The position numbers and the translations under genes are program-made. The notes beneath the pieces were generated by a model. That model was given only the letters and a program-made list of their open reading frames with translations. It had not been told where the DNA came from and did not search any database. Positions 1-8,581 of a stretch of 64,000 bases of DNA are shown piece after piece; the stretch's first letter is position 1, and each line of letters opens with the position of its first letter. Origin of the DNA: Paracoccaceae bacterium (GTDB lineage Bacteria > Pseudomonadota > Alphaproteobacteria > Rhodobacterales > Rhodobacteraceae). Where the stretch lies: contig JAHDXW010000019.1 in NCBI GenBank assembly GCA_023383015.1, positions 30,987-94,986 on the forward strand, in the 5' to 3' direction.

Positions 1-868
1 CCCGGTGCCGGCGCTCGAAGCGCGGCAGCATCGCCGAGAAGTCGCGGCCGCGGCCGTCCTCCTCCTCGACGAAGCGGCGGTAGAGGTCGGCGGCAAGCGC
101 GCCCATCGGCGTCTCGGCATCGGCCGCCGCGGCCGCGGCCTGGGCAAGACGCAGATCCTTCAGCATCAGCTCGGCCGCGAACCCCGGGCGGTAGCCGTTG
201 TCGGCGGGGCTCTGCGGGCCGACGCCGGGGGCGGGGCAGTAGGTGGTCATCGTCCAGGACTGCCCCGAGGAGGTCGAGACGACGTCGAAGAGCTTGCGCC
301 GTTCCAGGCCCAGCCGGTCGGCCAGCGCGAAGGCCTCGCAGGTGGCGATCATCGTGACGCCGAGGATCATGTTGTTGCAGATCTTGGCCGCCTGGCCGGC
401 GCCGGCGGCGCCGCAATGGACGATGCGCCGGCCCATCGCCTCGAGCAGCGGCCGGACGCGGGCGACATCCTCCTCCGTCCCCCCGGCCATGAAGGTCAGC
501 GTGCCGGCGGCGGCGCCGGCGACGCCGCCCGACACGGGGGCGTCGACGAAGCCGAGCCCCGCCGATCCGGCCGCCTCCGCCACCGCCCGCGCCGCGGCGA
601 CATCGACCGTCGAGCAGTCCAGCAGCACCGTCTCCCTCGCCATCGCCGGCATCACCTCGGCCGCGACCCGGGCCAGGACCGCCCCGTCGGGCAGCATGGT
701 GATGACAACCTCGGCCGCCGCTGCCGCCGCCGCGGCCGAGGCGGCGGGCACGACCCCGGCGGGGCAGGGGGCGGCGACGTCGAAGCCCGTCACCGAATGC
801 CCGGCCGCGACGAGGTTGGCCGCCATCGGCGCGCCCATGTTGCCGAGCCCGATGAAGCCCACCTTCAT
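1..868 (-). CDS. mmsB: 3-hydroxyisobutyrate dehydrogenase, 3' end cut by window edge
   Basis: NAD-dependent oxidation of 3-hydroxyisobutyrate to methylmalonate semialdehyde, a late step of valine breakdown. The translation starts MKVGFIGLGNMGAPMAANL, the Rossmann GxGxMG signature of the beta-hydroxyacid dehydrogenase family. It continues with DAPVSGGVAGA (substrate loop) and GAGQAAKICNNM, whose Lys is the catalytic residue of the family. About 289 codons are visible and the reading frame is open at base 1. The family is 290-300 residues long, so only a few C-terminal residues are missing. Its ATG overlaps the stop of the upstream hydrolase gene (ATGA), so it is the last visible gene of a translationally coupled valine operon. 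Identification is secure. Confidence 0.93.
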   Translation of the reverse strand, partial: MKVGFIGLGNMGAPMAANLVAAGHSVTGFDVAAPCPAGVVPAASAAAAAAAAEVVITMLPDGAVLARVAAEVMPAMARETVLLDCSTVDVAAARAVAEAAGSAGLGFVDAPVSGGVAGAAAGTLTFMAGGTEEDVARVRPLLEAMGRRIVHCGAAGAGQAAKICNNMILGVTMIATCEAFALADRLGLERRKLFDVVSTSSGQSWTMTTYCPAPGVGPQSPADNGYRPGFAAELMLKDLRLAQAAAAAADAETPMGALAADLYRRFVEEEDGRGRDFSAMLPRFERRHR

Positions 869-1899
869 GCCGTCTCCTCCCATTGCAGATCGTCCGGCCG
901 CGGCGACAGCGCGGCGGCCACCTCGCCTTCGGGCACGGCCGCCGGGCCGGCGTGGCGCCAGCGCGGGCGGCGGTCCTTGTCGATGACCTGTGCCCGCACC
1001 CCCTCGAGGAAGTCGCCATGCTCGAGCGCGTGGCAGGTGGCGCGGTATTCGCGGGTGAGCGCGGGCTGCAGCCCCGGCGCCTCGCGGGCGGCGCGGACAA
1101 GGCGCAGCGTCACCTCGAGCGCAAGCGGCGAGGCGGCGTCGAGTGCCGCCGCAGCGGCCGCGGCCGCCGGCGCCGCCTCTGCCGAGAGCGCCGCGCGGAT
1201 CGCCGCGATGCCGGCGCCGGCGAAGGCGCCGGCGGTCCAGCCGGGTTCGGGCGGTGCGTCCGGCGGCGGGGCGGGGGCCTCGGCGATGCAGCCGGCGTCG
1301 CCGTCGGCGGCGAGCCGCGCCTTCAGCCTCTCCCACTCGGCCTCGGGCACGAAGCGGTCGCCGAAGCCCGCCGCGATCGCCAGCGCCGGGCCCATGCGCA
1401 CGCCCGCCAGCCCCAGCCACTCGCCCGTCCGTCCCGGCGCCCGGGCAAGCAGATGAGTTCCGCCGACGTCGGGCACCAGGCCGATGGCGCATTCGGGCAT
1501 CGCCACCCGCGTGCTCTCGCCCAGGATGCGGTGGGCGGCATGGCAGCCGAGCCCGACACCGCCGCCCATAACGAAGCCATGGAGGAACGTCACCACAGGT
1601 TTGGGATAGGCGGCGATGCGGGCGTTCATCCGGTATTCGGCGCGCCAGAACGCGCGGGCAAGCCCGGTGTCGCCGGCGCGCGCGGCATGGTAGATGACGG
1701 CGACGTCGCCGCCTGCGCAGAAGGCGCGCGGGCCGGCCGCGTCGATCATCACGACCGCGACCGATGGGTCGGCCGCCCAGCCCGCCAGCGCCGCGTCGAT
1801 CGCAGCCACCATCCCCGGCGTCAGCGCGTTCAGCTGGGCCGGGCGGTTCAGCGTGATCCGCCCGGCGCGTCCCTCGGTGCGGACCAGGACCTCGCTCAT
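865..1899 (-). CDS. 3-hydroxyisobutyryl-CoA hydrolase (HIBCH-like, crotonase fold)
   Basis: 344 residues, crotonase superfamily. The ATG at 1899 (MSEVLVRTEGRAGRITLNRP) was chosen because it matches the family N-terminus and overlaps the upstream stop by four bases; the frame is open further upstream but without family similarity. Oxyanion-hole glycines are visible in FCAGGDVAVIYHAA and in GFVMGGGVGLGCHAAHR. MPECAIGLVPDVGGTHLL carries the Glu and Asp typical of HIBCH rather than plain enoyl-CoA hydratase. The C-terminal extension beyond about residue 230 also fits HIBCH. It would release free 3-hydroxyisobutyrate from its CoA ester, handing the product to the dehydrogenase encoded next. A generic enoyl-CoA hydratase is the alternative, less likely given length and neighbours. 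Confidence 0.88.
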   Translation of the reverse strand: MSEVLVRTEGRAGRITLNRPAQLNALTPGMVAAIDAALAGWAADPSVAVVMIDAAGPRAFCAGGDVAVIYHAARAGDTGLARAFWRAEYRMNARIAAYPKPVVTFLHGFVMGGGVGLGCHAAHRILGESTRVAMPECAIGLVPDVGGTHLLARAPGRTGEWLGLAGVRMGPALAIAAGFGDRFVPEAEWERLKARLAADGDAGCIAEAPAPPPDAPPEPGWTAGAFAGAGIAAIRAALSAEAAPAAAAAAAALDAASPLALEVTLRLVRAAREAPGLQPALTREYRATCHALEHGDFLEGVRAQVIDKDRRPRWRHAGPAAVPEGEVAAALSPRPDDLQWEETA

Positions 1900-3041
1900 C
1901 CCCGCGCCCCGAGCAGGTGGCGCACGACGATCAGCCGCATGATCTCGTTGGTGCCCTCGAGGATCTGATGGACGCGCAGGTCGCGCACGGTCTTCTCGAT
2001 GCCGTAGTCGGCAAGATAGCCGTAGCCGCCGTGCAGCTGCAGGCAGGCGTCGGCCACCCGGCTGCCGGCCTCGGTGACGAACTTCTTGGCCATGGCGCAA
2101 TGGGCGGTGGCGTCGGGCGCGGCGCGGTCGAGCTTCCATGCCGCCTGTCGCAGGAAGACGCGCGCGGCCTGCAGGTCGATCTCCATCTCGGCAAGGCGGA
2201 ACTGCAGCGCCTGGAATTCGTCCAGCCGCCGGCCGAAGGCCCGCCGCTCGCCCATGTAGGCCAGCGTGGCGTCAAGCGCCGCCTGCGCGGCGCCAAGCGA
2301 GCAGGCGGAGATGTTCAGCCGCCCGCCGTCGAGCCCGGCCATGGCATAGGCAAAGCCCTTGCCCTCCTCGCCCAGCAGGTTTCCCGCCGGCACCCGGCAG
2401 CCGTCCATCTGCACCTGGCGGGTGGGCTGGCTGCGCCAGCCCATCTTGTCCTCGAGCCCGCCGAAGGAAAGCCCCGGCGTGCCGGCCTCGACGACAAGCG
2501 CCGAGATGCCGCGCGGGCCCTCGCCGCCGGTTCGGGCCATGACGATGTAGGCATCCGAGTAGCCCCCGCCGGAGATGAAGGCCTTGGTTCCGGCCAGTGT
2601 CCAGCCCTCGTTGCCGCGCTCGGCGCGGGTGCGCAGCGCCGCCGCGTCCGAGCCCGAGCCGGGTTCGGTCAGGCAGTAGGAAAACAGCGTCTCCATCGCC
2701 AGCGCCCCGGGCAGGAACCGCGCCCGCAGTGCCTCATCCCCGTGGCGGTCGATCATGGTGGCGCACATGTTGTGGATCGACAGGAACGCCGCGACCGAGG
2801 GACAGGCCATGCCGAGCGCCTCGAACACCAGCGTCGCGTCCAGCCGCGACAGCCCCGCGCCGCCCGTCGCCTCGCTGACGCAGAGCCCGCCGAAGCCGAG
2901 CGCGGCCATGTCCGTCCACAGCGTCCGCGGGATGGTGCCGGCACGCTCCCAGGCGCGGGCGTGGGGCGCGATCTCGGCGGCGCCGAAGGCGCGCGCGGTC
3001 TCGAAGATGGCGTCCTGTTGCTCCGATAGGGCGAAATCCAT
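1896..3041 (-). CDS. acyl-CoA dehydrogenase, probable isobutyryl-CoA dehydrogenase
   Basis: 381 residues, full-length acyl-CoA dehydrogenase. Seen in order: the helical N-terminal domain; the FAD/substrate strand motif YCLTEPGSGSDAAALRTRA; the middle beta-domain (TLAGTKAFISGGGYSDAYIV); and the C-terminal helical domain with LHGGYGYLADYGIEK. In ILEGTNEIMR, Glu near residue 362 is the expected catalytic base. In valine catabolism it would oxidise isobutyryl-CoA to methacrylyl-CoA. The specificity is inferred from the flanking HIBCH, mmsB and mmsA genes, not from residues alone. The stop overlaps the next start by four bases and the gene begins 3 bases after the nitronate monooxygenase-like stop, so this is a tight operon. 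Confidence 0.88.
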   Translation of the reverse strand: MDFALSEQQDAIFETARAFGAAEIAPHARAWERAGTIPRTLWTDMAALGFGGLCVSEATGGAGLSRLDATLVFEALGMACPSVAAFLSIHNMCATMIDRHGDEALRARFLPGALAMETLFSYCLTEPGSGSDAAALRTRAERGNEGWTLAGTKAFISGGGYSDAYIVMARTGGEGPRGISALVVEAGTPGLSFGGLEDKMGWRSQPTRQVQMDGCRVPAGNLLGEEGKGFAYAMAGLDGGRLNISACSLGAAQAALDATLAYMGERRAFGRRLDEFQALQFRLAEMEIDLQAARVFLRQAAWKLDRAAPDATAHCAMAKKFVTEAGSRVADACLQLHGGYGYLADYGIEKTVRDLRVHQILEGTNEIMRLIVVRHLLGARG

Positions 3042-3044
3042 GGC

Positions 3045-4127
3045 TCAGCTCCGCGACAGGGCGGCCGCGGTCTCGGCCGCAAGGCGGGCGACAAGCGCGG
3101 CGGCGGGCAGCGGCCGGCAAAGCGGCGCTGCCTGACCATAGAGGTGGAAGGCGTAGTCGTCGATGCCGCGCGCCGCCGCGGCGGCCACCAGCGGCCGCGT
3201 CAGCTCCCGCGGCAGGGGGTAGCCGGCAACGGGGGCGCTCTGGAAGGCGGAACCGAATGCGGTGATGCGTGCCCGTGCCGGCCGGCCCGAATAGGCCGCC
3301 GTCAGATGGGTGTCGCAATCGGTCGCGGCGGCAAGCACGGCACGGTGGGCGGGCGCCGTCGCAGCCTCGGGGCAGGACAGGAAGGCGGTGCCAAGCTGCA
3401 CCCCCTCGGCTCCGAGCATCAGCGCCGCGGCGATGCCGCGGCCGTCGCCGATCCCGCCGGCAGCGATCACCGGGATGGCAACGGCGTCGACGACCTGGGG
3501 GACAAGAGCCAGAAGCCCCACGCCGCGGTCGGCAGGCTCGAGGCGGAAGGCGCCGCGGTGGCCGCCGGCCTCCCACCCCTGGGCGATGACGGCGTCGCAG
3601 CCCGCCGCCTCGACAGCCCGCGCCTCGGCCACGGTGGTCGCGGTGGCGATCACCGCCGATCCGGCCGCCTTCAGCCGCGCCACCGCATCGCCGGGCGGCA
3701 GGCCGAAGTGGAAGCTGACGACGCGCGGGGGATGGGCCAGCAGCCAGTCGAGCCGCCCGGCATCGAAGCCGGGCACCGGAGGTGCCAGCACCGGGGCCGG
3801 CGGCGGCAGGCCCAGGGCGACGTGGTGGGGGGCAAGCGCGGCCGCCGCCGCCGCTTCCGCCGCGGCGCCCGCCACCGGCGCGGGATGGCAGAAGAAGTTC
3901 AGGTTGATGCCGCCGCTGGTGGCTGCCCGCACCGCCGCCACCTCGGCCGCCAGCGCCGGCAGCGGCAGCATCGCCGAGCCGAGCGCGCCCAGGGCGCCGG
4001 CATTGCTGACCGCCGCGGCCAGCGCCGGCGTCGCCGCCATCGCCATCGGCGCCTGCAGGATCGGCAGCGCGATGCCCAGCGCCCGCGCCAGCCGGGTCGC
4101 CGGCCAGGCCGCGGCCGGGGCGGTCAT
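3045..4127 (-). CDS. nitronate monooxygenase-family flavoprotein (2-nitropropane dioxygenase-like)
   Basis: 360 residues, TIM-barrel FMN protein of the nitronate monooxygenase family. The N-terminus has LPILQAPMAMAATPALAAAVSNAGALGALGS, cited here as LPILQAPMA followed by SNAGALGALG, the usual first FMN-contact strands. AQGWEAGGHRGAF contains the conserved His region, and PVIAAGGIGDGRGIAAAL plus GAEGVQLGTAFL are the phosphate-binding C-terminal motifs. Family members oxidise nitronates; some act on other enolate-type substrates. Its place between mmsA and the acyl-CoA dehydrogenase, with 3-28 base gaps, is not explained by the textbook valine pathway. It may protect the pathway or act on a branched intermediate, but that is inference. 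Confidence 0.82.
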   Translation of the reverse strand: MTAPAAAWPATRLARALGIALPILQAPMAMAATPALAAAVSNAGALGALGSAMLPLPALAAEVAAVRAATSGGINLNFFCHPAPVAGAAAEAAAAAALAPHHVALGLPPPAPVLAPPVPGFDAGRLDWLLAHPPRVVSFHFGLPPGDAVARLKAAGSAVIATATTVAEARAVEAAGCDAVIAQGWEAGGHRGAFRLEPADRGVGLLALVPQVVDAVAIPVIAAGGIGDGRGIAAALMLGAEGVQLGTAFLSCPEAATAPAHRAVLAAATDCDTHLTAAYSGRPARARITAFGSAFQSAPVAGYPLPRELTRPLVAAAAARGIDDYAFHLYGQAAPLCRPLPAAALVARLAAETAAALSRS

Positions 4128-4155
4128 CGCCGCACCGGTCGAGGTGCGCGGCGCA

Positions 4156-5655
4156 TCACTCCATCGCCCTGAAGTGGAACTCGCCGCCTTCCTTCAGCCC
4201 CGACGGCCAGCGCGCCGTCACCGTCTTGGTGCGGGTATAGAAGCGGAAGGCGTCCGGCCCGTGCTGGTTGAGGTCGCCGAAGCCCGACCGCTTCCAGCCC
4301 CCGAAGGTGTGGTAGGCAAGCGGCACCGGGATCGGCACGTTGATGCCGACCATGCCGATGTTGATGCGGCTGGCGAAGTCGCGGGCGGTGTCGCCGTCGC
4401 GGGTGAAGATCGCCGTGCCGTTGCCGTACTCGTGGTCCATGGCCAGCGCCAGCGCCTCCTCGTAGCTGCGGGCGCGCACCGTCGACAGCACCGGTCCGAA
4501 GATCTCGGTGCGGTAGATGTCCATGTCCGGGGTCACCCGGTCGAACAGGTGGGGGCCGACGAAGAAGCCCTTCTCGTAGCCCTGCAACATGAATCCGCGG
4601 CCGTCGACGACCAGCTTCGCGCCCTGGGCGATGCCGCTCTCGACCAGGCCGAGCACGCGCCGCTTGGCCTCGGCCGTCACCAGCGGGCCGAAGTCGACTT
4701 CGCTGCCGGCGGTGTAAGGGCCGACCTTCAGCTTCTCGATCCGCGGCACGAGCTTGGCGATCAGCGCATCGGCCGTCCGCTCGCCCACCGGCACGGCGAC
4801 CGAGATCGCCATGCAGCGCTCGCCCGCGGCGCCGTAGCCGGCGCCCACCAGCGCATCCGCCGCCTGGTCCATGTCGGCGTCGGGCATGACGATCATGTGG
4901 TTCTTGGCGCCGCCGAAGCACTGGGCGCGCTTGCCGGTCGCCGCGGCGCGCGAATAGATGTACTGCGCGATCGGGGTCGAGCCGACGAACCCCACCGCCT
5001 GGATCACCGGGCTGTCGAGGATGGCGTCCACCGCCTCCTTGTCGCCGTTGACGACCTGCAGGATGCCGTCGGGCAGCCCCGCCTCGCGGAACACCTCGGC
5101 AATCAGCAGCGGCGCCGAGGGGTCGCGCTCGGAGGGCTTCAGGATCATCGCGTTGCCGGCCGCGAGCGCGGGGCCGATCTTCCACAGCGGGATCATGGCG
5201 GGAAAGTTGAAGGGCGTTATTCCCGCCACCACGCCGAGCGGCTGGCGCATCGAGTACATGTCGATGCCCGGGCCGGCCGAATCGGTGAACTCGCCCTTCA
5301 GCAGATGCGGCGCGCCGGTGCAGAACTCGATCACCTCGAGGCCGCGCTGGACGTCGCCCTTGGCGTCAGGGAAGGTCTTGCCGTGCTCGCGCGAGATCGC
5401 CTCGGCGATGCGGTCCATGTCGCGGTTGAGCAGCCGCACCGCCTCCATCATGACCCGCGCCCGCCGCTGGGGGTTGGTGGCGGCCCATTTCGGCTGCGCC
5501 TCGGCGGCGGCGGCCACGGCGGCATCGAGCTCGGCTGCCGAGGCGAGCGCCACGCGCGCCTGCACCTCGCCCGTCGCCGGGTTGAAGACGTCGGCGAAGC
5601 GGCCTGACGTTCCCGCCACCCGCCGGCCGCCGATCCAGTGGCCAATCTCCTGCAT
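4156..5655 (-). CDS. mmsA: methylmalonate-semialdehyde dehydrogenase (CoA-acylating)
   Basis: 499 residues, the normal length for MmsA. The start MQEIGHWIGGRRVAG at 5655 was preferred over in-frame upstream codons because family proteins begin here and a GGAGGAC purine stretch lies just upstream. Seen: the PFNFPAMIPLWKIGPALAAGN NAD/substrate region, FVGSTPIAQYIYSRAAATGKR, and GYGAAGERCMAISVAV, whose Cys is the catalytic thiol. EIFGPVLSTVRARSYEEAL and GFGDLNQHGPD are family hallmarks. The reaction converts methylmalonate semialdehyde plus CoA and NAD to propionyl-CoA. It is the promoter-proximal gene of the minus-strand valine operon and diverges from the LysR gene. Confidence 0.95.
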   Translation of the reverse strand: MQEIGHWIGGRRVAGTSGRFADVFNPATGEVQARVALASAAELDAAVAAAAEAQPKWAATNPQRRARVMMEAVRLLNRDMDRIAEAISREHGKTFPDAKGDVQRGLEVIEFCTGAPHLLKGEFTDSAGPGIDMYSMRQPLGVVAGITPFNFPAMIPLWKIGPALAAGNAMILKPSERDPSAPLLIAEVFREAGLPDGILQVVNGDKEAVDAILDSPVIQAVGFVGSTPIAQYIYSRAAATGKRAQCFGGAKNHMIVMPDADMDQAADALVGAGYGAAGERCMAISVAVPVGERTADALIAKLVPRIEKLKVGPYTAGSEVDFGPLVTAEAKRRVLGLVESGIAQGAKLVVDGRGFMLQGYEKGFFVGPHLFDRVTPDMDIYRTEIFGPVLSTVRARSYEEALALAMDHEYGNGTAIFTRDGDTARDFASRINIGMVGINVPIPVPLAYHTFGGWKRSGFGDLNQHGPDAFRFYTRTKTVTARWPSGLKEGGEFHFRAME

Positions 5656-5697
5656 GCCGTCCTCCTGTCGCTGCCGGGGGAGAGGATAGCCTTGCGC

Positions 5698-5750
5698 CTT
5701 TGCCCGGCAAAGAGGCATCTTTCCCGTCGCGTCCTGCGTTTCTGCAGGAC
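5698..5750. promoter_or_regulatory. two perfect inverted repeats between mmsA and lysR (probable LysR operator)
   Basis: Bases 5698-5712 read CTTTGCCCGGCAAAG, a perfect 15-base palindrome that contains the T-N11-A core expected of a LysR-type site. Nineteen bases further on, 5731-5750 holds GTCCTGC, a six-base spacer, then GCAGGAC, also perfect. Both lie in the 113-base divergent region between mmsA (minus) and the LysR gene (plus), so they are good candidates for the recognition and activation sites of that regulator. Binding is inferred. Confidence 0.55.
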
Positions 5751-5768
5751 ATGGAAGGGGGAAGGAAC

Positions 5769-6668
5769 GTGGAGGGCTTCGACTGGGACGATCTGAGGCT
5801 GTTTCTTGCCGTCGCCCGCGCCGAAAGCCTCGCCGGCGCCGGCAAGGCGGTCAGGCTCGACCCCGCCACCGTCGGCCGCCGCATCGCCCGCTTCGAGGAG
5901 CGGGCGTCGGCACGGCTCTTCACCCGCTCGCCGCAGGGCTACGCGCTGACCGCCGAGGGCCAGCGGCTGCTCGATCACGCCGTGCACGCCGAACTGGCGA
6001 TGCAGGAGGCGGCGGCAGCGCTGAAGGGCACCGAGGCGGGGCTCTCGGGGCAGGTGCGGGTCGGCGCGCCCGACGGCTGCGCGACCTACGTCCTGCCACA
6101 GGTGCTGGCGGCGATCGCCGCCGACCACCCCGGCCTCGAGGTCCAGATCGTCGCCCAGCCCAGGGTGTTCAACCTCTCCAAGCGCGAGGCCGACATGGCC
6201 ATCGCGGTCAGCCGGCCGAGCGCGGGGCGGCTGGTGGTGCAGAAGATCACCGACTACCACCTCTCGCTGGCGGCGGCGCGCGTCTATCTCGCCGGACACC
6301 CGCCGGTCGGCGCGCGGGCCGATCTCGCCCGGCACCGCGCGGTCGGCTACATCCCCGACATGATCTTCGACCGCGAGCTGGACTACCGCGCCGACACCGG
6401 ACTGCCGCTGCCCGCGCTCGCCTCCAACGCCATGCCGGTGCAGCTTGCGCTCCTGCGCGAGGGGGCGGGCATCGGCGTCGTCCACGACTTCGCGCTGCCC
6501 TTTCTGCCCGAACTCGTCCGCGTGCTGCCCGGCGAGGTGCGGCTGGTGCGCAGCTTTCACCTCGTCCGCCACGCCGACGACCGCCGCGTCGAGCGGCTGA
6601 ACCGCTTCGCCGCGCTCCTTGCCGCCGGCGTGCGCCGCGAGGTCGCCCGGCTGGAGGTGCCGGGCTGA
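5769..6668 (+). CDS. LysR-family transcriptional regulator, divergent from the valine operon
   Basis: 299 residues from the GTG at 5769, which has a GGAAGGA Shine-Dalgarno 5 bases upstream; an in-frame ATG at 5751 is a possible alternative start. The protein opens FDWDDLRLFLAVARAESLAGAGKAVRL, with the LysR winged helix spanning roughly residues 3-60 and LFTRSPQGYALTAEGQRLL at the wing. An effector-binding domain of periplasmic-binding-protein fold follows (QVRVGAPDGCATYVLPQVLA). Divergent placement against mmsA with inverted repeats between them suggests control of valine catabolism and of its own expression. The effector is unknown. Confidence 0.85.
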   Translation: MEGFDWDDLRLFLAVARAESLAGAGKAVRLDPATVGRRIARFEERASARLFTRSPQGYALTAEGQRLLDHAVHAELAMQEAAAALKGTEAGLSGQVRVGAPDGCATYVLPQVLAAIAADHPGLEVQIVAQPRVFNLSKREADMAIAVSRPSAGRLVVQKITDYHLSLAAARVYLAGHPPVGARADLARHRAVGYIPDMIFDRELDYRADTGLPLPALASNAMPVQLALLREGAGIGVVHDFALPFLPELVRVLPGEVRLVRSFHLVRHADDRRVERLNRFAALLAAGVRREVARLEVPG

Positions 6669-6761
6669 GCCGCCGCCGCCCCCGCAACCGCCCGCGGCCG
6701 CGTTGCCCGGGACGGCGGAATCGTCTAGGCGGGAGGCGACGACCAGACCGGGGAGGCGCGC

Positions 6762-8156
6762 GTGGCGGACAGGACCTTCGACATGGTGGTGATCGGTGCC
6801 GGGCCGGGCGGCTACGTCTGCGCCATCCGCGGCGCCCAGCTCGGCCTTTCGGTGGCGGTGGTCGAGCGCGAGAGCCTCGGCGGCATCTGCCTGAACTGGG
6901 GCTGCATCCCCACCAAGGCGATGCTGCGCTCGGCGGAGGTCTACCACCTGATGCACCGCGCCAGGGAGTTCGGGCTGTCGGCCGGGACGATCGGCTTCGA
7001 CCTCGATGCCGTGGTCAAGCGCTCGCGGGGGGTGGCGCGCCAGCTGTCCTCGGGCGTCGGCCACCTTCTGAAGAAGAACAAGGTCACGGTGGTGATGGGC
7101 CAGGCACGCCTCGCGGGCGGCGGGCGCGTGGCGGTGACCACCGAGAAGGGCGAGGAGACGCTCGCCGCGCGCGCCGTCGTGCTGGCCACCGGGGCCCGTG
7201 CGCGCGAGCTTCCGGGGCTTGAGGCCGACGGCGACCGGGTCTGGACCTACCGTCACGCGCTGCAGCCCGGGCGCATGCCGAACGACCTCCTGGTGATCGG
7301 CTCGGGTGCGATCGGGATCGAGTTCGCGAGCTTCTTCAACACCCTCGGGGCAAAGACCACGGTTGTCGAGGTGATGGACCGTATCCTGCCCGTCGAGGAC
7401 GCCGAGATATCGGCCCTGGCGGCGAAGGCCTTCCGCAAGCAGGGCATGACGATCCTCGAGAAGTCCACGGTCCGGGCCCTCGAGCGCGACGGCGGGGGCG
7501 TGACCGCCCGGATCGAGACCGGCGGCAAGCTCGAGTCGCGCCGCTTCGACACCGTCATCTCGGCGGTCGGCATCGTCGGCAACACCGAGGGGCTCGGGCT
7601 CGAGGCGGCCGGGGTCAGGGTCGAGCGCACCCATGTCGTCACCGACGCCCACTGCCGCACCGGGGTCGAGGGCGTCTATGCCATCGGCGATCTCGTCGCC
7701 GGCCCCTGGCTGGCCCACAAGGCCAGCCACGAGGGCGTGATGGTGGCCGAACTGGTCGCCGGGCTTCACCCCCACCCGGTGCGCCCCGAGGACATCCCCG
7801 GCTGCACCTACTGCCACCCGCAGGTGGCCAGCGTCGGGCTGACCGAGGAGAAGGCGAAGGCCCGCGGCCACAATGTCAGGGTCGGCCGCTTCCCCTTCAT
7901 CGGCAACGGCAAGGCGATCGCGCTGGGCGAGCCCGAGGGGATGGTCAAGACCGTCTTCGACGCGGCGACGGGCGAGCTGCTCGGCGCCCACATGATCGGC
8001 GCCGAGGTGACCGAGCTCATCCAGGGCTACACCGTCGGCAAGGCGCTCGAGACCACCGAGGCCGAGCTCATGCACACCGTCTTCCCCCACCCGACGCTGT
8101 CGGAGATGATGCATGAGTCGGTGCTCGACGCGTGGGGGCGCGTGCTGCACATCTGA
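6762..8156 (+). CDS. lpdA: dihydrolipoyl dehydrogenase (E3)
   Basis: 464 residues, GTG start at 6762 preceded by GGGGAGG. FAD-binding GxGxxG is seen as VVIGAGPGGYVCAIRG. The redox-active disulfide is LGGICLNWGCIPTKA (Cys43 and Cys48). NAD-binding GSGAIGIEFASFF lies mid-protein, GVYAIGDLVAGPWLAHKA is the second FAD motif, and the C-terminal dimer-interface His-Glu pair is in FPHPTLSEMMHE. It reoxidises the dihydrolipoyl group of 2-oxoacid dehydrogenase complexes. No E1 or E2 gene is present here, so whether it serves pyruvate, 2-oxoglutarate or branched-chain dehydrogenase cannot be told. The LNWGC/TKA variant is common in alphaproteobacterial E3. Confidence 0.93.
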   Translation: MADRTFDMVVIGAGPGGYVCAIRGAQLGLSVAVVERESLGGICLNWGCIPTKAMLRSAEVYHLMHRAREFGLSAGTIGFDLDAVVKRSRGVARQLSSGVGHLLKKNKVTVVMGQARLAGGGRVAVTTEKGEETLAARAVVLATGARARELPGLEADGDRVWTYRHALQPGRMPNDLLVIGSGAIGIEFASFFNTLGAKTTVVEVMDRILPVEDAEISALAAKAFRKQGMTILEKSTVRALERDGGGVTARIETGGKLESRRFDTVISAVGIVGNTEGLGLEAAGVRVERTHVVTDAHCRTGVEGVYAIGDLVAGPWLAHKASHEGVMVAELVAGLHPHPVRPEDIPGCTYCHPQVASVGLTEEKAKARGHNVRVGRFPFIGNGKAIALGEPEGMVKTVFDAATGELLGAHMIGAEVTELIQGYTVGKALETTEAELMHTVFPHPTLSEMMHESVLDAWGRVLHI

Positions 8157-8581
8157 GCATGCCTCCGCGGGGACCTGGCCGGAATCGGGCATTTTGGCGA
8201 TTGTGTTTGGCGCCGCTTCGCCCTTAAGGTGGCGCCACTGACGCCTTCGGGGCGGTGACCCCGGGGATCTCAGGGAATTTCACCGTTGCCTGCGCGGTCC
8301 GGGCGGTCTTCCGGCGGCGCGACGCGGCGGAATGGGCCGCAAGGCCGTCCATCCGCCCGGCCCGTGGCATGCGTCACGCCGGGCAAGAAGCGGGCGCCGT
8401 CCTGGCGCCGGAGTCGAACCGCGATGCTGGGCGCAAGGTCGGGAACGGGCTGGAACGGGGTGCATGGCGCCGCCGTCCGGTGTGGCCCCGCCGTGCCCCG
8501 CCTCGCCCCAACCGATCGCCGCGGCGGCGGCGTCCGGGCCAGGTGGTCCGTGGCGCGCCCGACGGCACAGCGAAAGTTCAC
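8157..8581 (+). promoter_or_regulatory. 425-base non-coding leader of rne, with weak promoter-like boxes
   Basis: No convincing gene lies between lpdA and rne. Reading frames that run through it are only upstream extensions of the rne frame and have no family similarity. A weak promoter candidate is TTGTGT at 8201-8206, a 17-base spacer, then TTAAGG at 8224-8229. The remainder would be a long 5' UTR. In enterobacteria, RNase E limits its own synthesis through a long structured rne leader; whether the same happens here is inference. Confidence 0.4.

Noticed and set aside
3310..5607. 765-codon plus-strand open frame
   Set aside because: Antisense to mmsA and the nitronate monooxygenase-like gene; low-complexity translation, no start signal.
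5448..8192. 914-codon open frame on the minus strand
   Set aside because: Lies antisense to lysR and lpdA, whose protein motifs are complete. Its composition (Gly/His/Arg/Asp-rich, no motif) is that of an antisense shadow in GC-rich DNA.
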